The notes beneath the pieces were generated by a model. The model did not search any database, was not told the DNA's origin, and saw only the letters and a list, made by a program, of their open reading frames with translations. Positions 10,121 through 16,420 of a stretch of 42,086 nucleotides of DNA are shown piece after piece; position 1 is the first letter of the stretch; each line of letters begins with the position of its first letter. The translations under genes and the position numbers were made by a program. The stretch comes from an uncultured Muribaculaceae bacterium (GTDB lineage Bacteria > Bacteroidota > Bacteroidia > Bacteroidales > Muribaculaceae), in contig CALUNI010000007.1 in assembly GCA_944321905.1 (NCBI GenBank), positions 1 through 42,086 of the forward strand, given 5' to 3'.

Positions 10121-10349
10121 TCCTAAAATGATCCATGCATAGGCTATACACTATTTTGAACAGATAGGACTTCAATTTGTCGGCCTTCACGCTCAATGGC
10201 GGCTTATTGAGGAATTTAAACACTGCGTCACCGACAATATCCTCGGCCTCGGCCTTGTCGCCAATGCGAAAGAACGCAAACCTCACAAGATAATCGAGAT
10301 TCTCTTGAACCACTTTTGCCAGTATTTTATTCCTACTTGAATAAAACAT
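10035..10349 (-). pseudogene. ECF-type RNA polymerase sigma factor, region 2 only (frameshifted, region 4 missing)
   Basis: The 104-residue reading frame begins with a clear sigma-70 region 2: NLDYLVRFAFFRIGDKAEAEDIVGDAVFKFL, then LKSYLFKIVYSLCMDHFRN. It matches ECF sigma factors of Bacteroidetes, which recruit core RNA polymerase to promoters controlled by an anti-sigma or surface receptor. After residue 84 (KVSV) the frame gives an unconvincing glycine-rich tail (TSRKGFGTGIGTEHVGGRG). In the +1 frame the same DNA reads KPPEKVLEQELEQSM, a typical interdomain/region 4 start, so a one-base shift probably occurred at about 10095-10098 (GTGG on the coding strand). Normal ECF factors are about 170-190 residues, and most of region 4, which reads the -35 element, is absent. 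It is probably inactive. The start ATG at 10347-10349 is the only suitable one. Confidence 0.75.
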
Positions 10350-10694
10350 AATTAATCGTTGTTAATCTATCCATAAGGCGCAAGAAGTCCCTAAAAGACG
10401 AAACGGCAACGTTAAAAAACACTAATACTTAGATTCGCCACATCTTGGCTGTGTTGAACCATACAATCGGAACTAAACATTACCACAATTGCAGAAAGGC
10501 AATATCTAAAGAGGCCGTGCTGCATATCAGCAGACAGGGAACTGTAGCCGACATACTCGGCACGTAGCGGGAAAATTGTGCTTCCATCGTTTCATGCCAG
10601 AGGATGTGGGGGGAAAAGAAAAAGAGGATGCGTCGCTCACTGCGGCACATCCTCTTGCAATCTCATATTATAATCGTGCGTTAGCGCTACTTGC
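10350..10694. other. Intergenic region upstream of the sigma gene and downstream of the ompA-like gene
   Basis: These 345 bases hold the terminator of the OmpA-family gene (10612-10656) and no supported gene. A plus-strand open stretch of about 45 codons ends at TAG near 10567 but has no good start and no recognisable homology. No Bacteroidetes-type promoter was found for the sigma gene. Confidence 0.5.
10612..10656 (-). terminator. Intrinsic terminator of the OmpA-family gene
   Basis: On the minus strand, AAGAGGATG (10656-10648) pairs with CATCCTCTT (10630-10622), followed by a T-rich tail (10620-10612). A further copy of the second arm, CACATCCTCT on the minus strand, lies at 10608-10599 and could pair with the first arm instead. 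Confidence 0.75.
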
Positions 10695-11900
10695 TTATTT
10701 CTTTATTTCAATTGTTGCGGCACGATCCAAGTCTGCCGATTCTTGACCGTAATTTGTCAAATTGTCACTACCGGTGGCAGTCTCAAGACGGCTGTCATCG
10801 ACACCGTTCTTGACGAGCAGCTTGACAACGTTTTCGGCACGTTGCTCACGCAATTGTTGGTTGCGGGCAGCCGAACCCGTATAGCTGTCGGCCCAACCGG
10901 TTACTACATATTCGTCGTCGGTCGTGCTCATCGCATTGGCAACGGCTGCAACCACCTTGGTTTGAACGCCTTGAACTCGCGAGCTGCCAATCGGGAAATA
11001 AATGGTAGCGAGCGGAGCTTCCTCAACAGGAGCAACAGGTTCCGGCTCGGGACGGTTCATGCAATCACGCAATTGGCGTTCGAGGTCAGCAATCTTTGCA
11101 TCGGCAGCCTTTAGACGTGCAACGAGGGCATCACCTTCGGCATCGGTGTACTTATATTCGGGACAAACGGGAACAATAGGTGCACTCCACTTTGTCTTGT
11201 TGAACTTGTAAGCGGCGCCTACGAGTACCTGTCCGTAAAGGTTGAGTTGGTGAGTGAAGTCCATGTAATTGCATTGGTCAACATCCAGACGCAGGTCGAG
11301 CAAGATATCAACATGATCAGATACTGCAAATGCGTTTTGCAAGCCGACACGCATGCCAAGCGACGGGCCTCTGTATTTCCACTTGGTATCGTTGCCATCC
11401 ATCTTCTTAATCATTTGAGCATGGAAAGCGACACCTCCGTAGAGCGATGCGTTATAAACACGGTCGGGCTTGTAACCACACCACCAGTTAGTAAGGTTCA
11501 AATAAATGTCGGCAGCAGGACCTATCGACCACTGACGATTGATAAAATAAATGCCTTCGGCACCATCATTGGGATTAATGGGGTCAACTCCGTAACCATC
11601 GATGGTCAAGCCTTTCATCTTGCGGAAATCCGCACTGAAGCGTACACCGATAATAGGAGAGAACCACTTTCCGACACCTACGTTAAACGACGGCATCAGA
11701 CGCTTACCGAAACCGAGATCGCTGTCGTATGAGCTAAAAAGCGAACCGACACCGATTTCGCCTGTAACAAACCAGTTATCCTTAAAGCGATTGAATACAT
11801 AACCTTGTGAAGGATCCTCCACGTAGGTCACCTCTTGCGCTTTTACATCTGCACCAAATATCAAGGTGCAAAGCAATGTAAGTAAAAAAATCTTTTTCAT
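10695..11900 (-). CDS. OmpA family outer-membrane protein
   Basis: The 401-residue protein has a signal peptide (MKKIFLLTLLCTLIFGADVKA) and a beta-barrel of about 220 residues with alternating aromatic strands (WFVTGEIGVGSLF, YGQVLVGAAYKF). A short coiled stretch (DALVARLKAADAKIADLERQL), a Pro/Glu linker and a C-terminal OmpA-like domain (about 300-401) follow. That domain has IYFPIGSSRV and the peptidoglycan-binding segment NQQLREQRAENVVKLL, in which the conserved Arg contacts diaminopimelate. It probably links the outer membrane to the cell wall. The acidic residue usually near GHAD appears here as GWADSYTG. The gene is monocistronic, with its own terminator and a candidate promoter about 310 bp upstream. 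Confidence 0.93.
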   Translation of the reverse strand: MKKIFLLTLLCTLIFGADVKAQEVTYVEDPSQGYVFNRFKDNWFVTGEIGVGSLFSSYDSDLGFGKRLMPSFNVGVGKWFSPIIGVRFSADFRKMKGLTIDGYGVDPINPNDGAEGIYFINRQWSIGPAADIYLNLTNWWCGYKPDRVYNASLYGGVAFHAQMIKKMDGNDTKWKYRGPSLGMRVGLQNAFAVSDHVDILLDLRLDVDQCNYMDFTHQLNLYGQVLVGAAYKFNKTKWSAPIVPVCPEYKYTDAEGDALVARLKAADAKIADLERQLRDCMNRPEPEPVAPVEEAPLATIYFPIGSSRVQGVQTKVVAAVANAMSTTDDEYVVTGWADSYTGSAARNQQLREQRAENVVKLLVKNGVDDSRLETATGSDNLTNYGQESADLDRAATIEIKK

Positions 11901-12212
11901 AAGCTTACGTTTTTATTATACAATTATAATATGACAAACTACTATACTACAAACAAAATAACAATAAAATTATAGATAAAACAAGTATTTAGCCAAAAAT
12001 CATACTATATATCCTATGCCCGTGTACGTAAACTCCAATTTACCCCACTGCATCCGCAAGAAACCGGGACAGGGCTTGAAACTGCGTTGTACACAAATAT
12101 ACACTCTTGGCTATCCTTTCCATGTTTATAACAATCGCTAAGCAAATAGAATGCCACTCTTCATCTTAGGAAATATCAAGTGCCATATCAAATGCTTGCT
12201 AATACTTTTATA

Positions 12213-12242
12213 CAAAAGTACATTAAATTTATTAAAAACAAA
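12213..12242 (-). promoter_or_regulatory. Candidate promoter of the OmpA-family gene
   Basis: On the minus strand, TTTG (12242-12239), an 18-nt spacer and TACTTTTG (12220-12213) match the Bacteroidetes consensus. It would give an unusually long leader of about 305 nt. Confidence 0.5.
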
Positions 12243-12307
12243 AAATAATCATCTAAAAATAATATGACGATTCACCACCGGCAAAAGCCATAACCGGGAA
12301 ACACATT

Positions 12308-12341
12308 GCGGGGTCGCATTCCCCATGAATTGCGACCCCGC
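12308..12341 (-). terminator. Hairpin terminator after the MFS transporter gene
   Basis: GCGGGGTCGCA (12308-12318) and TGCGACCCCGC (12331-12341) form a perfect 11-bp stem 32 bp beyond the MFS stop codon. The T tract on the minus strand is weak. Confidence 0.65.
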
Positions 12342-12372
12342 CACATTATACTTTACATAAGTAATTTACACG

Positions 12373-13665
12373 TTATTTTGTACGGCTTCCCACCAGTGCA
12401 TAGAATAGCTGATACAGAGCGCATACTACCACAATCCAGAAGCTGCTCACATAATCAGAAACATTCGCAATAGCACCTTGAACAACCGGCCAAATGCCAC
12501 CGCCGACAACCATCACCATGAAGATTCCCGACGCAACCTGGGTATATTTGCCAAGGCCGCTTACCGACAAGTTAAATATCGCACCCCACATAACCGAAGT
12601 ACCAAGACCGCAAAGGATGAGCATAAGCACCTTGATGGGAACCACAGTCGAGATAAACCGGAATCCATCGGCTCCGCTTGAGAATCCGGGCACAGAAACT
12701 TCGATATCCTCAGGCAGGAATATGGCGAGAAGCAACAATATAGTCGCCAACGAAGCCACTGTGGTGAGCATTGCACGGCTCGAAACCTTGCCGCCGATAA
12801 GACCGCCGATGAAACGGCCTACCAACATAAGCAACCAGTAAACGCCCACGATTGCCCCGGCAACCGACATCTGAACACCCAGTCCGCCTACGTCAACGCC
12901 CTTGGTCAGATACTGAAGCGTGAAGTTTGAAACGCCCACTTCTATACCCATGTACATGAATATGGCAATCACGCCAAGCGTGAAGTTCTTGTACTTGAAC
13001 GCGCCCGATATGGCTATTTTCTCTTGTTTTTGGCCAAGTGTCGGAGACTCGGGCAACTTCGAGAAATAAATTACTATAAATGCCAAAGCAAAAATTCCCA
13101 TTGCAAGATAGAACACCGGGTTGGCATCGGCAATATTGGTTGCCTGGTTGCCCATGAGCAGACCCACCACGGTAGGAGCCAAAGTTGCGCCAAGAGAGTT
13201 GCACGTACCACCGAATTGCACCAATTGGTTACCCTGCTTGTCGTCACGACCGAGGCTGTTGAGCATGGGATTTACAATCGTGTTAAGCATACACATTGCA
13301 AAGCCCGAAATGAAAGCACCTATCACATAGACTATGATTGCCATAGTATCGTCGTTCGTGATGAATCCCGACAGATAAGAAATAAGCACGCCCACAAAAC
13401 CTACGGTAACGGCGAGCAACGAAGATATGCGGTATCCGCGCTTTTGCAAAATCATGCCGGCCGGCAATCCCATGCACAGGTAAGCCAAGAAATTGGCAAG
13501 CGTAGGCAACTGCGACATTACGGCATTGTTGCCCGATTTGGCTTCAATCACGCTACCGAGCGGATTCTGGTAGCCGGTCACAAATGCAATCATGAAGAAT
13601 AGCGCAAACATTATGGCTATTGGCAAGGCATAATTAGGCCTTGGTGTCGTTTGAACTTTTTCCAT
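12373..13665 (-). CDS. Sugar MFS transporter (FHS family, FucP/GluP-like)
   Basis: The 430-residue protein has about twelve hydrophobic segments and is an inner-membrane major facilitator. It resembles the FHS subfamily (fucose, glucose/galactose-H+ symporters): YALPIAIMFALFFMIAFVTGYQNPL in TM1, LPTLANFLAYLCMGLPAGMILQKRGYR spanning TM2 and the loop, and GFAMCMLNTIVNPMLN in TM4. The segment VQFGGTCNSLGATLAPTVVGLLMG is also FHS-like. It should import a monosaccharide with protons, but the sugar cannot be assigned. The gene is probably monocistronic, with a terminator on its downstream side. On its upstream side is an AAAAGTACATTAAAT motif that also occurs upstream of the ompA-like gene. Confidence 0.9.
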   Translation of the reverse strand: MEKVQTTPRPNYALPIAIMFALFFMIAFVTGYQNPLGSVIEAKSGNNAVMSQLPTLANFLAYLCMGLPAGMILQKRGYRISSLLAVTVGFVGVLISYLSGFITNDDTMAIIVYVIGAFISGFAMCMLNTIVNPMLNSLGRDDKQGNQLVQFGGTCNSLGATLAPTVVGLLMGNQATNIADANPVFYLAMGIFALAFIVIYFSKLPESPTLGQKQEKIAISGAFKYKNFTLGVIAIFMYMGIEVGVSNFTLQYLTKGVDVGGLGVQMSVAGAIVGVYWLLMLVGRFIGGLIGGKVSSRAMLTTVASLATILLLLAIFLPEDIEVSVPGFSSGADGFRFISTVVPIKVLMLILCGLGTSVMWGAIFNLSVSGLGKYTQVASGIFMVMVVGGGIWPVVQGAIANVSDYVSSFWIVVVCALYQLFYALVGSRTK

Positions 13666-13994
13666 TTTGTTGGTTTAGTTGGTTTATTTAAGTTTATTAT
13701 TAATGATATCTCTTTTTGCGGCCTAAATGGAAAACATGTGTAGGTTAGTTAGGCTTAAAAAAAATTCGAGTGTAAAAGTACATTAAATCATTAAGAAAAA
13801 CTATTTTTTTTCAAATATTTTCGACCTTTAGCGCAGTTTAACGCCAACGGACGTGAATTTGCAACCGGGTCAGGACCCATGGCGAAGAAACAGTACAAAA
13901 CAGGTCCTACGCAACCATCGAGCTGCATAGAACCTGGCAAAATGTGTAAGGTTTGTTTCGTTGGTTAAATACTACAGGCTAATTTGTAAAGCGA
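13666..13994. other. Intergenic region between MFS and fbp genes
   Basis: These 329 bases hold the fbp terminator (13895-13936) and a weak promoter candidate for the MFS gene. On the minus strand TACTTTTA (13780-13773) is preceded by a T-rich -33 region, with the sequence shared with the ompA-like upstream region. No gene is visible. Confidence 0.5.
13895..13936 (-). terminator. Intrinsic terminator of fbp
   Basis: On the minus strand CAGGTTCTATGC (13936-13925) pairs over 12 bp with GCGTAGGACCTG (13912-13901), using two G-U wobbles, and is followed by TTTTG. The same positions would be A-C mismatches on the plus strand, so the structure belongs to the minus-strand RNA. Confidence 0.85.
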
Positions 13995-16019
13995 TCACTG
14001 TTTAAGTCTTATTTGGCTTATACTTGAATCTTGTTCCTTGATGACCCCGGTGTGGAACGCTTGCAGCAACGCGTTCAAGTCGGCGATTTGGGTGCGAAGC
14101 TCGCGCCCCTTATCGGTGTCGCGCACAAACATGCGTTGGCTGCTCATTTCCACAATCTGGGTCGTTGATTTGATATCTTTGCCTTCTTTCACTGCTTCCT
14201 CAATCGACGTGAACGGCTCGTGCTGCACGAGTTGGAACCCGCGGGAGTGAAACACGAGCGTGTAGCCCGCAATTCCCGTTTCCGACCAGTAGGCCTTCGA
14301 GAATCCCCCGTCTATAACCATCAATTTGCCGTTAGCCCTAATCGGCTGCTCCCCCATTTTGGTACGCACCGGCACATGGCCGTTAATGATATGCCTGTGC
14401 GGTCCCACCACGTTGAAAGCGTCAAGCAGGCGGTCGCACACAGCCTCGTCGTTGCGCAACTGGTAATACCACCCTTTCACCTCCTTGTGGGCCTCCTTGT
14501 CTTTTATAAAGTAGCGTTCAAATGTCGCCATTTTGTCCTTGTCGAAAGCCGGAGAATTTTTACCGCACCACAAGTACCATATGTAATCGAGCGCAAACGC
14601 GCGTTCTTCGGGGTCGTCACAACCGAAATAAGCTTCCCTTATCAAGTTGCCGACGCAGTTAAGCAATTCTTTTCCGCTATAGCTTCGTCCTCTGATTTCC
14701 ACTTCCTTCAGCGAGCCATCCTCGTTTAGCGGAACCGACGCATGAAACAGCAGGTTGCTGTTGACCACAGTGTAAATGCAGCCATTTCTGAACAGCCAGT
14801 TAATATGCTTCTGCAATTTTTCGCTGTGCACAAACGAGTTATGCAACTTATCAACCACATCCTGCTCTTCCGGGGTCAGCTTATATGGGTCGCCGGGATC
14901 GATTGTCGGAAAATTGGTATCGGTCAATTCATATTCCTTGTCGCCTATGGTGATGACACCTCGTGCGGTGTCGATGTTCTGCAACAAAAGGCGGTCGTCC
15001 ATTTCAAAGTCGGGACGACGCTTTATTATCGCGCCCTCCACTTTGAACTGTATTATCGCTATGGCCTTATGCATCTGGGCGGCGAGCCTCATAGACTTCG
15101 ACGAGTAGCTTCTGCCTTCATTCTCCTTTGGCATGAATATAGCGCAGTCGTCGTCGCCATAAGTCTCTATGGCAAGCGTGGCAAGAGGCAGCAGGTTGAT
15201 GCCGTAGCCGTCTTCAAGCACCGACTGGTTGTCGTACCGAAGGGCAAGCCTAAGCACGTTGGCTATGCAACTGTCGTTGCCTGCCGCGGCGCCCATCCAC
15301 AGTATGTCGTGGTTTCCCCACTGTATGTCGCAATTGTGATAATGGCATAGCAGATCCATGATCTTGTCGGGACTCGGCCCGCGGTCAAACACATCGCCCA
15401 ATATGTGCAACGAGTCGATTACAAGCCTCTGCACGAGGTTGCATAATGCTATTATGAACTCGTCGGCCATCGATGTCGATATTATGGTACGCACAATCAC
15501 ATCCACATATGCCTGCTTGTTGGGGTCAACGGTGCTCTCGTGCAACAGCTCTTGGATGATATAGGCGAAATCGTCGGGAAGAGCCTTGCGCACCTTTGAA
15601 CGCGTGTACTTCGACGACACGTTGCGGCACACCATCACAAGCCTGTTGAGCGTAATAAAGTACCAGTCGTCGATATCTTCCTCTATTTCCTGCTTCACGA
15701 GCTCAAGCTTCTGCTCGGGATAATATATGAGCGTACACAATTCTTTCTGCTCGCGCTGCGTGAGCGTCTCACCGAATATTTCTCGCACTTTCCGTTTTAT
15801 GTTACCCGAAGCATTGCGCAAGACGTGCTGGAACGCTTCATATTCGCCGTGCAGGTCGGCAAGGAAGTGCTCTGTGCCCTTGGGCAGATTCAATATTGCT
15901 TCAAGGTTTATTATTTCGGTACTCGCCGCCGCCACATTCGGGAAATTCCTCGCAAGCAGTTGCAAGTATCGCAATTCCTCTCCTTCGGTATTTTCTTGTT
16001 TGTTACTTTGGTTATCCAT
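13995..16019 (-). CDS. fbp: Fructose-1,6-bisphosphatase, class III
   Basis: This enzyme removes the 1-phosphate of fructose 1,6-bisphosphate in gluconeogenesis. Class III enzymes, first known from Bacillus, are unrelated to the common class I enzyme and use a calcineurin-like metallophosphoesterase core. The core motifs are visible: LADLHGEYEAF, HILGDVFDRGPSPD, WGNHDILWMGAA and, near the C terminus, IINGHVPV. I place the start at ATG 16017-16019 (MDNQSNKQENTEGEELRYLQ), giving 674 residues, close to the 670 of the family. An in-frame ATG 36 bp upstream (16055) would add MTTFMLVQFCMR, which looks non-native. It is read divergently from the amylase gene and ends in a good terminator. Confidence 0.96.
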   Translation of the reverse strand: MDNQSNKQENTEGEELRYLQLLARNFPNVAAASTEIINLEAILNLPKGTEHFLADLHGEYEAFQHVLRNASGNIKRKVREIFGETLTQREQKELCTLIYYPEQKLELVKQEIEEDIDDWYFITLNRLVMVCRNVSSKYTRSKVRKALPDDFAYIIQELLHESTVDPNKQAYVDVIVRTIISTSMADEFIIALCNLVQRLVIDSLHILGDVFDRGPSPDKIMDLLCHYHNCDIQWGNHDILWMGAAAGNDSCIANVLRLALRYDNQSVLEDGYGINLLPLATLAIETYGDDDCAIFMPKENEGRSYSSKSMRLAAQMHKAIAIIQFKVEGAIIKRRPDFEMDDRLLLQNIDTARGVITIGDKEYELTDTNFPTIDPGDPYKLTPEEQDVVDKLHNSFVHSEKLQKHINWLFRNGCIYTVVNSNLLFHASVPLNEDGSLKEVEIRGRSYSGKELLNCVGNLIREAYFGCDDPEERAFALDYIWYLWCGKNSPAFDKDKMATFERYFIKDKEAHKEVKGWYYQLRNDEAVCDRLLDAFNVVGPHRHIINGHVPVRTKMGEQPIRANGKLMVIDGGFSKAYWSETGIAGYTLVFHSRGFQLVQHEPFTSIEEAVKEGKDIKSTTQIVEMSSQRMFVRDTDKGRELRTQIADLNALLQAFHTGVIKEQDSSISQIRLKQ

Positions 16020-16247
16020 TCTCATGCAAAATTGGACGAGCATAAAGGTAGTCACAATTCCGCTAACGACAAAATTATTTTGTGCATTTCAGCCCCGACG
16101 CATTCCCAATCATGTCATTGCCGCATCACTGCCACATGCCTTTTCTTTGCATGCATTATAAACTGTCGTATTCTACCACCGTATATTTAAGTGGAAAACC
16201 GAATACAAAAAATCCAAGGACTGCAAGCTTTTCATTGACGGCAAGGC

Positions 16248-16269
16248 ATGTTGCATACATGTTGCATAC
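16248..16269. repeat. Perfect 11-bp tandem direct repeat upstream of the amylase promoter
   Basis: ATGTTGCATAC occurs twice without interruption, 31 bp before the -33 box. Its period of about one helical turn would put two binding sites on the same DNA face, as expected for an activator site. Confidence 0.6.
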
Positions 16270-16300
16270 ATTGAAAAAACGCAAACAACATTAAAATAAT

Positions 16301-16332
16301 TTTGGCCATGTCCTGTTTATTCCTTAATTTTG
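16301..16332 (+). promoter_or_regulatory. Promoter of the GH13 amylase gene
   Basis: TTTG (16301-16304), a 20-nt spacer and TAATTTTG (16325-16332) are an exact match to the Bacteroidetes vegetative promoter. The leader would be about 80 nt. Confidence 0.8.
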
Positions 16333-16420
16333 TACGGTGCATGACAATGCCTCATTGTAAATGCATTCCATGATTAAAAACCCGGAACCTATGATTATTT
16401 TTTAACATAAACTTTACGTA

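Larger units (their letters stand above)
11901..12372. other. Long AT-rich region upstream of the ompA-like gene
   Basis: These 472 bases contain the MFS gene's terminator (12308-12341) and a promoter candidate (12213-12242). Between that promoter and the ompA-like start lie about 300 nt without a convincing gene. A second -7-like box on the minus strand, TATATTTG (12094-12101), lacks a spaced -33 element. A 27-codon minus-strand frame (12040-12123) is too short to support. Confidence 0.6.
16020..16420. other. Divergent regulatory region fbp / amylase
   Basis: These 401 bases carry the amylase promoter (16301-16332) and an 11-bp tandem repeat (16248-16269) placed upstream of it. I found no consensus promoter for fbp on the minus strand and no gene. 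Confidence 0.6.

Noticed and set aside
10437-10569. Plus-strand open stretch of about 45 codons ending KEAVLHISRQGTVADILGT
   Set aside because: No start codon in a sensible place, no promoter, and no family that I recognise; probably chance.
12040-12123. 27-codon minus-strand frame (MERIAKSVYLCTTQF...) in the ompA-like leader
   Set aside because: Plausible small protein by composition, but nothing in the sequence supports translation and it could equally be leader RNA.
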